A stretch of 64,000 bases of DNA from Perognathus longimembris pacificus. Taxonomy: Eukaryota; Chordata; Mammalia; Rodentia; Heteromyidae. The position numbers and the translations under genes are program-made. Below are positions 33,001 through 37,977 of the stretch, piece after piece. The stretch lies in assembly GCF_023159225.1 (NCBI RefSeq), contig NC_063176.1, positions 31,041,786 to 31,105,785 on the forward strand, written 5' to 3'. Under the pieces are notes generated by a model. That model was not told where the DNA came from. It worked only from the letters and a program-made list of their open reading frames with translations, and did not search any database. Positions within the stretch are counted from its first letter, which is position 1. The number at the start of each line of letters is the position of its first letter.

Positions 33001-33492
33001 GCATTTTACTAGTTGTAGAGTGCTATGTGAGTGAAAGAGACAATTATCCTACAGGAGACTTGGATGTGATCTCCCATGGATGATGTCACAAGTTTTAGAC
33101 TTACATTATTTATGTTGCTGTGAAAACGGCAAAGGTCACATAGCAACTCAGAATAGTAAAGAAAATCCTGAATGTTGTTACTCTTCCCAATTGACACAGT
33201 ACCTGTGGAACTGTTCAAATAAATTCCTGGGCACAAAATTCAGAAGTGTATATTTTGTTGTTCGTATCCGGTTATTCACGTATGTTCCAGAGAATCTTTC
33301 ATACTCCTCCTTGAAGCACTGTAGGTGAGGAATGACAACCCGGTGTTTTCCTGCCAGTTTGGGTGTCTGGGCAGCCTTGGCCCCACAGGTAAGCAGCGAG
33401 GAGTAGTGGTATGGTCTCTCATCGTCCTCCCTGGTTCGACCACCCATCAGCCACTGCCAGTTGTATCTTGTCCATTGGAGAAGTTCAGTCAT
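524..33492 (-). CDS. ATP10D: ATP10D, P4-ATPase phospholipid flippase (16 coding exons, C-terminus beyond window)
   Basis: Sixteen exons read on the minus strand join into 1076 residues with no stop or frameshift, and the cumulative phase is consistent at each GT-AG junction. Landmarks: TM1-TM2 at about 97-145, actuator DGES 213-216, TM3-TM4 with the P4-type PISL motif 385-388, phosphorylation loop DKTGTLT with acceptor D438, nucleotide-binding ESPDEAAL 726-733 and KGAD 796-799, hinge MLTGDK 918-923, and GDGAND 1051-1056. Human ATP10D is about 1426 residues, so TM5-TM10 and the tail lie left of position 1. Family knowledge: P4-ATPases work with a CDC50A/TMEM30A partner, and ATP10D flips glucosylceramide at the plasma membrane. 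The paralogues ATP10A and ATP10B were considered. The N-terminus, the serine-rich N-domain insert and the COMMD8 neighbour fit ATP10D best. All visible catalytic motifs are intact. Confidence 0.96.
1284..1388. repeat. Imperfect 53-bp tandem duplication, intron 16
   Basis: AAATATCTTCTATACCCTGG begins at 1284 and again at 1337, each followed by a related TTTGTTTCA and CACTTG segment. The rest of intron 16 (601-2278) shows nothing I recognise. Confidence 0.7.
2279..2576 (-). CDS. ATP10D: ATP10D exon 16 (residues 952-1050)
   Basis: A 298-nt exon coding [14 protein letters not shown] through KNHL/VMTLAIG-type P-domain sequence, including [14 protein letters not shown] and [15 protein letters not shown], which are conserved in P4-ATPases. 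The acceptor TTGGTTCAAG is weak, with a poor pyrimidine tract and no CAG. The donor is GTGAGT. Confidence 0.95.
3362..3560 (+). repeat. IDL-Geo SINE, intron 15
   Basis: Left monomer GTGGCTTAGCGGTAGAGTGC to the TTCTATTCC B-box region, then a right monomer GGAAGTGGTACTGTGGCTC and an A-rich tail running to about 3625. Confidence 0.8.
3740..3935 (+). mobile_element. MER5A-like hAT-Charlie transposon relic, intron 15
   Basis: CTGTGCTGTGCATTATAGAATATTTAGCA and TTTCCAGACATTGCCAA match the remembered MER5A non-autonomous element at diverged identity. It lies inside a 137-codon chance ORF. Confidence 0.65.
4200..4380 (+). repeat. Old B1-like SINE fragment, intron 15
   Basis: GCTACTCAGGATACAGAGAT, then GTTTGAGACCGGTCTGGG and GAGACTCCATCTTAAAA form the usual 7SL-type SINE 3' half. 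It is diverged. Confidence 0.5.
4480..4687 (+). repeat. Young IDL-Geo SINE with target-site duplication, intron 15
   Basis: A full dimer from GGGGCTGGGGATATGGCC to GACTGGCC plus a poly-A tail. It is flanked by AAAAAATAGTTTTC at 4465-4478 and the same TAGTTTTC after the tail (4688-4695). Confidence 0.9.
4850..5030 (-). repeat. Possible MIR relic, intron 15
   Basis: Antisense resemblance to MIR (GAATAAGGAAGAGGTTCAGG then GCAGGTCGTGCATG). Heavily diverged. Confidence 0.4.
5585..5706 (+). promoter_or_regulatory. Two CTCF-core-like motifs, intron 15
   Basis: CCACTAGAGGGCAG at 5585-5598 fits the CTCF core consensus perfectly. TCACTAGAGGGCAT at 5693-5706 is a weaker match in the same orientation, 108 bp downstream. 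Binding is inference. Confidence 0.6.
6099..6283 (-). CDS. ATP10D: ATP10D exon 15 (residues 890-951)
   Basis: A 185-nt exon beginning [20 protein letters not shown] and containing the hinge motif MLTGDK (918-923) followed by QETAVNIA. This is the P-domain core that returns to the phosphorylation site. The acceptor is TTTTAAG and the donor GTAGGT. Confidence 0.96.
6371..6512 (+). repeat. Composite SINE, internally deleted, intron 14
   Basis: GGTTTGTGCCTATAATCCTAG head, then a jump to GGCCCTGAGTTCAAGCCCCAGG. The middle of the usual body is missing. The rest of intron 14 up to 7130 shows nothing recognised. Confidence 0.7.
7130..7290 (+). repeat. Possible MIR relic, intron 14
   Basis: GACCCTGGAGCCAGGTAAAAGTGAATTCC followed by TCATTGAACTGCTTTTCTAAATAAGATGGA resembles a MIR core in sense, diverged. 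Confidence 0.45.
7430..7668 (+). repeat. Composite SINE, intron 14
   Basis: TTTACAATCCTAGCTACTCAGG head and GGAAGTAGAGCTATGGCTC body to CTCAGGGACAGTGCCCAGG. Diverged copy. Confidence 0.75.
7818..7944 (-). CDS. ATP10D: ATP10D exon 14 (residues 848-889)
   Basis: A 127-nt exon coding [15 protein letters not shown], then [12 protein letters not shown] and RLENQLTLL. It is the end of the nucleotide-binding domain and the linker back to the P domain. The acceptor is TTCACAG and the donor GTAGGT. It is too short and too interrupted to appear as a long ORF; it was located by splice sites and family similarity. Confidence 0.95.
8970..9093. repeat. (TATC)n-(TGTC)n-(CATC)n-(CAGC)n microsatellite, intron 13
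   Basis: A four-base tandem tract that changes unit in steps, abutting the antisense B1-like SINE. The rest of intron 13 (7945-8969 and 9225-9637) contains no recognised element. Confidence 0.95.
9096..9222 (-). repeat. B1-like (7SL) SINE, intron 13
   Basis: Antisense GACAGGGTCTCACTATGAAG, GCCCAGGTTGGCTTGGAA and GCTGAGATTACAGTCATG, the classic B1 layout. It probably seeded the adjoining microsatellite at its A tail. Confidence 0.8.
9638..9744 (-). CDS. ATP10D: ATP10D exon 13 (residues 812-847)
   Basis: A 107-nt exon coding [17 protein letters not shown], then [18 protein letters not shown]. The segment DYAKxGLRTL is typical of P4-ATPase N domains. The acceptor is ATTTCAG and the donor GTGAAT. 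Confidence 0.95.
10085..10200 (-). repeat. MIR relic, intron 12
   Basis: Antisense TTGGGTAACTTTCTCAAGTCACAGCTGAGAATGAAG-type sequence with TTAGAAACCAGGTCTG, as in MIR. Fills part of the short intron 12. Confidence 0.55.
10325..10934 (-). CDS. ATP10D: ATP10D exon 12, large N-domain exon (residues 609-811)
   Basis: A 610-nt exon, the largest here. It encodes a poorly conserved serine-rich insert ([10 protein letters not shown]), then [12 protein letters not shown] (726-737) and [15 protein letters not shown], and [24 protein letters not shown] and KGAD are nucleotide-pocket motifs. It is open throughout. From memory, C57BL/6 mice carry a nonsense change in their Atp10d; no stop is seen in this exon here. 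The acceptor is TTTTCTAG and the donor GTAGGT. Confidence 0.97.
11337..11684 (+). mobile_element. 5'-truncated L1 3' end with target-site duplication, intron 11
   Basis: L1 3' UTR with its G-rich GGGGGGGAAAGGGGG segment, AATAAA and A-tail, bounded by AAAGACCAAGAGGT at 11337-11350 and 11671-11684. It carries no coding part. Confidence 0.9.
11845..12057 (+). repeat. ID-like SINE with (GGGA)n purine tail, intron 11
   Basis: GTGTGGTTCAAGTGGTAAAG to CAAGCCCCAGTTC, then about 100 bp of GGGA/GGAA repeats (11956-12057). In the ATP10D pre-mRNA sense the tract reads as a long (CCCT)n pyrimidine run. Confidence 0.85.
12342..12870 (+). mobile_element. Probable solo retroviral LTR, intron 11
   Basis: A block of about 530 bp starting TGTGTTAGCCAGAAAGCCC, with AATAAA near 12822 about 45 bp before a plausible CA end. 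This layout is U3-R-U5-like. No matching target duplication was found and no viral gene accompanies it. The family is not identified. Confidence 0.45.
12925..13135 (+). repeat. Composite SINE, diverged, intron 11
   Basis: GGTAGCTTACACCTGTAATCC head and a degenerate body GGAGATGTGGTAGTTCAAG. Confidence 0.65.
13905..14113 (+). repeat. B1-ID type chimeric SINE, intron 11
   Basis: 7SL-like head CCCAGCTACTTGTGAGTAGC joined to an ID-like tail GGAGTAGCTCAAGTGATAGAATGC ending (A)n. It lacks the Geo body. 13140-13900 contains nothing recognised. Confidence 0.6.
14273..14284. repeat. Twelve-G homopolymer, intron 11
   Basis: (GT)n followed by G12. A replication- and sequencing-difficult tract. Confidence 0.95.
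14602..14800 (+). repeat. IDL-Geo SINE, intron 11, left of exon 11
   Basis: GGGGCTGGGAATATGGCCTAG to AGCCCCAGGAAAGGC. Both monomers are present. Sits 163 bp from exon 11 and is inverted relative to the copy at 15719. Confidence 0.88.
14963..15151 (-). CDS. ATP10D: ATP10D exon 11 (residues 546-608)
   Basis: A 189-nt exon (exactly 63 codons, phase 0-0) beginning [19 protein letters not shown] and containing [19 protein letters not shown]. That motif, xFFLALAxCNTV, is the conserved P4 N-domain segment. It lies between two IDL-Geo SINEs of opposite orientation. Skipping it would keep the frame but remove this segment. Confidence 0.96.
15719..15909 (-). repeat. IDL-Geo SINE with target-site duplication, intron 10
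   Basis: An antisense dimer bounded by AGCAGTTC at 15711-15718 and 15910-15917. An apparent 144-codon ORF across it is just read-through of the SINE. Confidence 0.88.
16218..16426. repeat. Copy 1 (source) of 209-bp perfect direct duplication, intron 10
   Basis: Identical to 17987-18195 at every base compared by eye. Its right half is a MIR that continues smoothly past the repeat edge to about 16470, so this is the ancestral location. Confidence 0.95.
16300..16470 (+). repeat. MIR element, intron 10
   Basis: CAACCTGGGTTCCATCTTAG, CCTCAGACAGTTTACTTAAA and AAATGAGGAAGTCACTGAG follow the MIR order. Its first 127 bp are duplicated in intron 9. Confidence 0.6.
17078..17316 (-). CDS. ATP10D: ATP10D exon 10 (residues 466-545)
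   Basis: A 239-nt exon coding a linker from [11 protein letters not shown] to [13 protein letters not shown], including [19 protein letters not shown]. It is diagnostic for ATP10D, because this loop is poorly conserved between paralogues. The acceptor TTCTTCAG has a strong pyrimidine tract and the donor is GTAAGT. Its length is 2 modulo 3, so loss of the exon would shift the frame. Identical 209-bp repeats flank it in introns 9 and 10. Confidence 0.96.
17816..17880. repeat. (TA)n/(CATA)n microsatellite, intron 9
   Basis: Alternating TATATG, CATACATACATA and ACACAC tracts. Confidence 0.9.
17987..18195. repeat. Copy 2 (inserted) of 209-bp perfect direct duplication, intron 9
   Basis: 100% identical to 16218-16426, offset 1769 bp, on the far side of exon 10. 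The MIR inside stops dead at the right edge, so this is the derived copy. Confidence 0.95.
18195..18230. repeat. Fold-back palindromic filler at the duplication junction
   Basis: GAGCCTCCTC-TTT-GAGGAGGCTC is a perfect 10-bp stem. GAGGCTC-AAA-GAGCCTC overlaps it as a second 7-bp inverted repeat. Together they lie between copy 2 and the resuming SINE. Confidence 0.9.
18478..19098 (-). repeat. Composite SINE interrupted by an L1, intron 9
   Basis: Antisense Geo body at 18478-18575 (GAACTCAAGGCCTGGG, CTACCACTTCGAGCCACAG), and the head at 18985-19098 (AGAGTCTCATGG, AGGATTATAGGCATGAGCC). The L1 sits between them. Confidence 0.75.
18576..18983 (+). mobile_element. L1 3' UTR fragment nested in SINE, intron 9
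   Basis: The same 3' UTR as at 11351 and 32230 (GTTTGGTGTAAACCAACTG, G-rich tract, GTACAAGAAATGTATCCAATG). No clear target duplication was found. Confidence 0.85.
19200..19345 (-). repeat. MIR relic, intron 9
   Basis: Antisense GCTGAGGAAATTAAGACCC, GAAATTAAGTACTTAAAC and GATTGAACTTAAGCCTTCC, as in MIR. Confidence 0.55.
19520..19750 (+). repeat. Composite SINE, intron 9
   Basis: CACCTGTACTCCTAGCTACTC head and GTGGTAGAGCATTAACCTTGAGC body. 19760-20850 contains nothing I recognise. Confidence 0.75.
20859..20910. repeat. (AC)n/(ACACCC)n microsatellite, intron 9
   Basis: GACAGACA, then ACACAC with CCC interruptions. It lies about 180 bp from exon 9. Confidence 0.9.
21092..21344 (-). CDS. ATP10D: ATP10D exon 9, TM4 and phosphorylation site (residues 382-465)
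   Basis: A 253-nt exon coding [15 protein letters not shown] (TM4 with PISL), a luminal/cytosolic link, and [17 protein letters not shown]. The aspartate phosphorylated during the pump cycle is D438, codon at 21174-21176 on the minus strand. The acceptor is TTCTTAG and the donor GTGAGT. Confidence 0.97.
21459..21586 (-). CDS. ATP10D: ATP10D exon 8 (residues 339-381)
   Basis: A 128-nt exon starting with [15 protein letters not shown] and ending [12 protein letters not shown]. It is the extracytosolic loop after TM3 and the first half of TM4. The acceptor is TTGAAAG and the donor GTAATT. Intron 8 is only 114 nt. Confidence 0.95.
21912..22043 (-). CDS. ATP10D: ATP10D exon 7 (residues 295-338)
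   Basis: A 132-nt exon coding [20 protein letters not shown], then the hydrophobic TM3 [25 protein letters not shown] is the P4 signature following the actuator domain. The acceptor is TTACATAG. The exon ends CTGG with donor GTAGGT; using the alternative GT four bases downstream would create a stop. Confidence 0.95.
22315..22421 (-). CDS. ATP10D: ATP10D exon 6 (residues 259-294)
   Basis: A 107-nt exon coding [20 protein letters not shown], then [17 protein letters not shown]. NLLLRGCxxRNT is the conserved actuator-domain motif of P4-ATPases. The acceptor is TCTTACAG and the donor GTTGGT. Confidence 0.95.
22422..23880. other. Part of intron 5 without recognised features
   Basis: AT-rich non-coding DNA with no repeat I can name, apart from a short (TG)n near 23015-23035. 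The other short introns 6, 7 and 8 (22044-22314, 21587-21911, 21345-21458) are likewise plain. Confidence 0.6.
23880..24650 (+). mobile_element. Ancient L1/HAL1-type ORF1-to-ORF2 relic, intron 5
   Basis: GCTAATGGGTATTGAGGAAGC, GAATATCCCAAATCTTGG, TATCCTGCCAAGTTTTCAT and CAAAAGACATAGATTGGC follow the order of L1/HAL1 ORF1 and the start of ORF2. Many stops. Confidence 0.65.
24700..25480 (-). mobile_element. Ancient L1 ORF2 (reverse transcriptase part), intron 5
   Basis: Antisense TCTTGCATTTTGGAATAAG, CTAGGTCATGGAGTATTA and GTTATAATTTTGGGAAGAATG are the remembered antisense L1 ORF2 segment. The orientation is opposite to the adjoining relic. Confidence 0.65.
25803..25895 (+). repeat. B1-like SINE fragment, intron 5
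   Basis: CTCTAATCCCAGTACAGAG, CTAGTCTGGGCTGCATAG and CTTGTCTCAAAAAAA, a B1 shape. Confidence 0.65.
25973..26240 (-). repeat. Composite SINE with target-site duplication, intron 5
   Basis: A full antisense composite flanked by TGTTGCTATTGT at 25961-25972 and 26241-26252. It ends 187 bp from exon 5. Its intact duplication shows that head and Geo body mobilise as one unit. Confidence 0.9.
26428..26513 (-). CDS. ATP10D: ATP10D exon 5 (residues 231-258)
   Basis: An 86-nt exon coding [20 protein letters not shown], then DLNRFRGF, part of the actuator domain. The acceptor is TTTTTAG and the donor GTGAGT. It was found by following the phase from exon 4. Confidence 0.94.
26514..28402. other. Intron 4, mostly unrecognised, with MIR-like patches
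   Basis: AT-rich. Faint antisense MIR-like stretches lie at about 27280-27400 and 27830-27900. No other element seen. Confidence 0.45.
28403..28607 (-). CDS. ATP10D: ATP10D exon 4, actuator domain (residues 162-230)
   Basis: A 205-nt exon coding [19 protein letters not shown], the conserved [16 protein letters not shown], and [19 protein letters not shown] (213-216) replaces the DGET more usual in P4-ATPases, as in other ATP10 proteins; it drives dephosphorylation. The acceptor follows an unusually C-rich pyrimidine tract (28608-28630). The donor is GTAAAT. Confidence 0.96.
28608..28630 (-). promoter_or_regulatory. ATP10D: C-rich polypyrimidine tract at ATP10D exon 4 acceptor
   Basis: In transcript sense: TCCCCCCCCCACCCC, then AATCTCAG. 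Almost all C rather than U. Confidence 0.8.
29250..29456 (-). repeat. IDL-Geo SINE, intron 3
   Basis: An antisense full dimer with a T16-type tail. The flanks CATCTCTATTTTT and CATCTATTTTT suggest a slightly decayed target duplication. 29457-30097 contains no recognised element. Confidence 0.88.
30098..30292 (-). CDS. ATP10D: ATP10D exon 3, TM1-TM2 (residues 97-161)
   Basis: A 195-nt exon starting [18 protein letters not shown] (TM1), then [20 protein letters not shown] (TM2) and [20 protein letters not shown]. The TM2 end followed by KDGLEDYRK is characteristic of P4-ATPases. The acceptor is ATTACAG and the donor GTATGT. Confidence 0.96.
30475..30565 (-). repeat. Composite SINE head fragment, intron 2
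   Basis: GATCTTTAGATCTCATTCTCC, then TTAGGATTACAGGCATGAGC in antisense. Confidence 0.6.
31000..31255. repeat. Possible L2 relic, intron 2
   Basis: A sequence such as TCAGAACCATGCCTTCAAAGGTCTCAA and GTCTTCTGTGATACTGCC loosely resembles the L2 3' end; it resumes after the SINE at 31493. Weak. Confidence 0.3.
31271..31477 (-). repeat. IDL-Geo SINE with 15-bp target-site duplication, intron 2
   Basis: An antisense dimer flanked by AATACTATCTTTTCT at 31256-31270 and 31478-31492, perfect. Confidence 0.92.
31679..32652 (+). mobile_element. 5'-truncated L1 insertion with ORF2 C-terminus, intron 2
   Basis: About 950 bp: the ORF2 tail ([28 protein letters not shown]) with an in-frame stop near 31918, then the 3' UTR with a G-rich tract and poly-A. 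It is bounded by the duplicated AAGTGCCCTTGG (31682-31693 and 32641-32652). It is dead, since it lacks ORF1 and most of ORF2. It lies antisense to ATP10D. Confidence 0.93.
32825..33010 (+). repeat. MIR relic, intron 2
   Basis: CATGACCTTAGCTAAATCAATCAATCTC and GATGACAGCAATATTTTC follow MIR order. Confidence 0.5.
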
Positions 33493-33529
33493 GTTCAGAA
33501 CACAGGGAGGCGCAGGTTGTGCAGGTAAT
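33203..33529 (-). CDS. ATP10D: ATP10D exon 2, start codon exon (residues 1-96)
   Basis: A 327-nt exon: 37 nt of 5' UTR, then ATG at 33492-33490 and coding to 33203. It begins [15 protein letters not shown] and ends [20 protein letters not shown]; the latter is the near-invariant P4 N-terminal motif before TM1. The Met matches the family start, with A at -3. The open frame extends 5' through the (TG)n tract, but the acceptor GTTTTTGTTAG defines the exon edge. The donor GTACTG is weaker than its neighbours. Confidence 0.95.
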
Positions 33530-33540
33530 CTAACAAAAAC

Positions 33541-33541
<1 letters not shown>

Positions 33542-33580
<39 letters not shown>
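33542..33580. repeat. (CA)19 microsatellite at ATP10D exon 2 acceptor
   Basis: In transcript sense (UG)~19, then UUGUUUUUGUUAG and the exon. Only 12 nt separate the repeat and the exon. Confidence 0.95.
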
Positions 33581-33581
<1 letters not shown>

Positions 33582-34180
33582 CCTGTAAGCATCTAGAAGG
33601 ACTTGAAGTAGAATAAACTTTTTTCTGTGACAAATAAGTATAAGACCCAATGGTTTGACATTTAACTAAGGACATGAAACTCAGCTTTGAAACTCCATTA
33701 TAGCCTCTTTTTTTTTTTTTTCTCAATTGTGGGGCTTGAACTCAGGGCAGGCCATTCCACAAAATAAGAAAACATTTTGGCCTTACTGATTCCATCTTTG
33801 AAATGGAAATAATGCCACTGGTGTCAGACAATTAAATGAGTAACATGTAAAACATCCAGCTTATGACCTGATAGTAAAAAAAAAGTCATAAACCCATTCT
33901 GTGCAGATTACAAAAGTAGCCACAAACTCATACCACCCCTGTAGGCACATCCCCCCTCTGTCCATCAAGAAATGAATGCTTTCTATATATGTCCAATATT
34001 CTTTCTCTACATTGGCCATGTGTCCTTGGTTGGCTAAAGAAACACTAACAAACAGGATACAAGCAGAGACTTGACCAATGTTTACTCACTAGGGTTTGTT
34101 CTTTCACATTGCTTCTGGAAACCCTGCTACCACAACCACATGTCCCAGCTTGCCCAGACTAGCTGGCTGGATAAGTACAT

Positions 34181-34234
34181 AAGAATTACCACTATTACTC
34201 TTGACGTAAGAATTACCACTATTACTCTTGACGT
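34181..34234. repeat. Perfect 27-bp tandem duplication, intron 1
   Basis: AAGAATTACCACTATTACTC plus TTGACGT occurs twice without any spacer or mismatch. Confidence 0.95.
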
Positions 34235-34268
34235 GTGGTCAGCTGGTCACTGGCAGCCAGCTGACCAC
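34235..34268. repeat. Perfect 12-bp inverted repeat, intron 1
   Basis: GTGGTCAGCTGG (34235-34246), a 10-bp loop, then CCAGCTGACCAC (34257-34268). It directly abuts the 27-bp tandem duplication. Confidence 0.95.
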
Positions 34269-34374
34269 CAACACTTGAATGCCTAGATGATATGACTTAG
34301 AAGATGAGCTGTCCAGCCTAAATGCCAGCCCACTACATTGTGAGTCAATAAATGTTATTTCACCATAACTTTGT

Positions 34375-34455
34375 CGAGGTTGGCCTCAAACTGCTATCCT
34401 TCTAGCTCTACCCCTAAGAAGCTGGGATTCAATGTGACTACCACATTCGGCTCTG
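34375..34455 (-). repeat. B1-like SINE fragment, intron 1
   Basis: GTCGAGGTTGGCCTCAAACTG and AAGCTGGGATTCAATGTG in antisense. Confidence 0.6.
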
Positions 34456-34463
34456 ACTCAAAA

Positions 34464-34465
<2 letters not shown>

Positions 34466-34515
<50 letters not shown>

Positions 34516-34720
34516 GAGTCTGGGTTTTGAACTCTGAGCCTGGACATTGTCCCTTTGCCTTTTCACTCCTGGCTAGCATTCTATCATTGGAGTCACATTC
34601 CATTGCTGACATTTTACTGTTTAATTGGAGATAAGAATCTCATGGAGTTTCTTGCCTAGACTGCCTCAGTTCTCAGCTACCTAAGTAGATACAGTTACAG
34701 GGTGAGCCACCAGTTCCTGA
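34466..34720 (-). repeat. Composite SINE with (TG)23 at its tail, intron 1
   Basis: (TG)n at 34466-34512 occupies the poly-A side of an antisense composite SINE (GTCTGGGTTTTGAACTC to GTTACAGGGTGAGCCACC). Confidence 0.8.
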
Positions 34721-37525
34721 CCAGACATGATGTTTAACTTAAATGTGATTCATATGTCTGTGTTTCTAAACAACTTTGCAGTTAGAGATATAGCTCAAAA
34801 TTCAACCAATAGGTAATGTCATCAAGTAAATGGAGGTCGAGGTCAAGGTCAAGGTCCTGGGTGTCTATCCCTGCTTTAGCTATACCACTACATTTTCTTT
34901 GCTTGACATGGAGCATCCCTATGGAGATTCTGATTGAGTAAGTCCCTAATGGTGTCATGACCTTGTGAACTAATTGCTTAGATAAATCTGATCCAGGTGT
35001 CCAGAGTCTTCACCTGGAGAAAAACCAGATTATGTACTAGAAACCATGCTAGATTAGGAATAGAGGAATGATTAAGACCTACATCGCATTCTCCAAGAGC
35101 CCAGGATCTATGTGAGGTACCAGGCATATAAATACACAAATGAAATCTTGGGCATGAAATGAATGTTAAGGTACTCAAGTACTTTGGACAAACTAGTTAA
35201 GTCTACTTCCTTCCTAAGCTTCATTCTAAATGGGCAGCATGAGCATTGATTCTGTTCTCCAAACTGTTATACTAATTATAAATTATTAGCTCACCCTGCC
35301 CACACCTACCCACCAAGAACATTAAAATTGCACCTAGATTTCAGAGTTCTGAGATGATAAATCATTAACTAACAGCACTGGAAGTACTCTAGCCATTGCA
35401 GTGAATCAATACTTTTATATTCTTCTTTTGCTAGTGTACTTGTTTACTATAGATCTAGCCTTATGCAGAGAGATGTTATTTTGTATCATTTTATCACTGC
35501 ATTTACAAGAAAATATTTTTAAAACACCACCAGGACTTGAAAAGGTGTATGCATTTGAAACAAAATAATAACAATAAACAAATAAAGGTTGAAAGTCATT
35601 TTTAATGGGAAGAACATGGTCTCCAAGTGCAGTGCATGTATTTGTGTCAGGATATTAAATGTGCAATGTATTATACAGTCAGTCTTATAGTGTTTTTATT
35701 ATAAAGACAGTCAGAAGTTTTTATACAATAATAAAAGCGAGAAGAAAAAGTCCTATCCTTGTCAGATTTTTGTCCTTTAAAGACTGTCCTCCAAAATAGT
35801 TCTTCATAGAGAACTACATAATGAACTATATAATGACTGGGAAATGTAATTCTCACTGATTTTTCATATAATTTGTAAAATGCCTCCCTTTGAAATATAT
35901 TTCCAAAGCATGATTTTCACTTCAGTATGTAAAAATACCTTAGTTTTTCCTTTGTAATGTCAATCAAGTTAATAAGGTAATTCATAACATATCTAGAAAT
36001 CTGCCCAAGAATAAAAACATAGGTAGTACTATCTAAGTTTATCAATGAATAAGAGGAAAATAGTTAATATAAATTCTAAGCACTTTTCATACATTTCACA
36101 CCATGCCAATTAGGTGATCCCTATAATAAATCAGCATAATTTGCTACTCTTTTTGGAAACTTTAAGAAGGAAAACTTTGAAGGCAATTAAATTCTTACTC
36201 AGATATAAGGATGTGTATCTCTTTGCTCACATCCCACAACAGTCTAAATGCTACTTGGCTCTTTAATTTCACAGCACAATTTCTGGAGAATGTAAGCATA
36301 AGATTAATTAAACAAACATGGAACAAATACAGAGGTGTGAACTTCTGGTAACTCATGGTATGTCTGACTAATAAATAACTTCATACTACAAAATAAATAC
36401 TCCTAGTTCACAGAAACAATTAGCCTTTCATTTCCTGGGCGCAAGTAAGAACTGTGTTTTTCTCCTAATCACTTAGTTCCTAAGACATAATGCCATAATC
36501 ATTGAGAAACATTTCACTGGTGAAGTAGCTGTAGATGCTTTTCACTGTGCATTCTCCCCCTCCTTAAGCTGTTACTAGATGTTCTATTAACTCCTGTGCT
36601 GTTGTTCCTCTCCTTCCTCCTTTTCATCCTCAAGGACTTCTACTGTAACAAGAAAGGAGGCTGGCTCACTGCCCCTTCCCATCCTCCTAATCTCCAAGGT
36701 CACCAGAAGGTGATTCTAGCCCTTAGTATTTCTTTCATGGCTCAACTTCATGTACTTCACACAACTTTATAGAATACAGTACAGTATCATTACCCTGAAA
36801 AGTGATAACTGGAATCAGAGGATGGATTTAATCAAGACAGAGAAGTGGTGCCTAACCTAATCTTTTCTCCACACACTTAAAAACAGATCATGAGAATATA
36901 TTCAAGTTCACAGCTTCAAATTTAAATCATTTTATATTGGGAAGCAATGATCATGGATCTACTTAGTTACCCTAACTCAGCAGCTATTTCAAAACTTGTG
37001 AACTTTATACTGGTGACACTTTAAGATGCGTTCTATCAGAGACAAAGATACATGTAGCTGAAACAAAGGTTCACAAAACAGTTCTTTCCCTTACTTCCTG
37101 CTATGAATACAGTTATTTTCCATTCTCTGTCTCTGTTTCTGTCTCTGTCCCCACCCCCACCCACATTAATAGATGCACTGAATTGGTTTCAAAGTTTTCT
37201 ACTTTGTTACTATGCATACTTTGGAACCAACTAATTGCATTTGACTTCACATTAAATGGACAGATCAACTCCATAGATGTGGAAAACAGACCCATTATAG
37301 AAAGATGCTGAAAGACACCATTAGGGGTAGAAGACATGGGCTAGGGCAATACTGCTCCACCAAAGCAAGGAGCAACAAAGTTAACATCTTTAGAAAAGAG
37401 TATCTTTTGTGTAAGCATTTTGGGAAGTTTTTGTTTTTTTCAGTCATGCTACAACAATAAATCTTCAAAACCTATGGTATTTTAGACTTTGAGATCACTT
37501 AATTTGGAGGTCCAAAATCAGTAGT
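34721..37525. other. Intron 1 segment with no recognised element
   Basis: AT-rich non-coding DNA of about 2.8 kb. Only a short (TCTG)n/(CCCAC)n patch near 37121-37165. No ORF with family resemblance. Confidence 0.6.
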
Positions 37526-37528
37526 AAG

Positions 37529-37977
37529 AGCTGGGAATGTGGCTTCGTGGTAGAGTGCTTGCCTAGCATGCACAAAGCCCTGGGTTCGATTCCTTAGTAC
37601 CACAAACACAGAAAAAGCCATAAGTGGAGCTGTGGCTCAAGTGGTAGAGTGCTAGCCTTGAGCAAAAAAGAATCTCGGGGCTGGGGATATAGCCTAGTGG
37701 CAAGAGTGCCTGCCTCGGATACACGAGGCCCTAGGTTCGATTCCCCAGCACCACATATGCAGAAAACGGCCAGAAGTGGCGCTGTGGCTCAAGTGGCAGA
37801 GTGCTAGCCTTGAGCGGGAAGAAGCCAGGCACAGTGCTCAGGCCCTGAGTCCAAGGCCCAGGACTGGCCAAAAAAAAAAACAAAAAAAAAAAAAAAAAAA
37901 AAAGAATCTCAGGGACAGTGCCCAGGCGGAGTTCAAGCCCCATGATGGGCAAAAACAAAACAAAACAAAAAAAAAAC
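37529..37977 (+). repeat. IDL-Geo SINE nested inside another IDL-Geo, intron 1
   Basis: The outer copy (37529-37676) is cut after GAGCAAAAAAGAATCTC by a younger copy (37677-37897). It resumes at 37911 with AGGGACAGTGCCC. The AAAAAAGAATCTC duplication marks the junctions. Confidence 0.92.

Noticed and set aside
33178..33726. ATP10D starting upstream of MTELLQW in the longer open frame
   Set aside because: The upstream part translates the (TG)n tract and intron sequence. A clear acceptor (GTTTTTGTTAG) and family agreement place the start at 33492.
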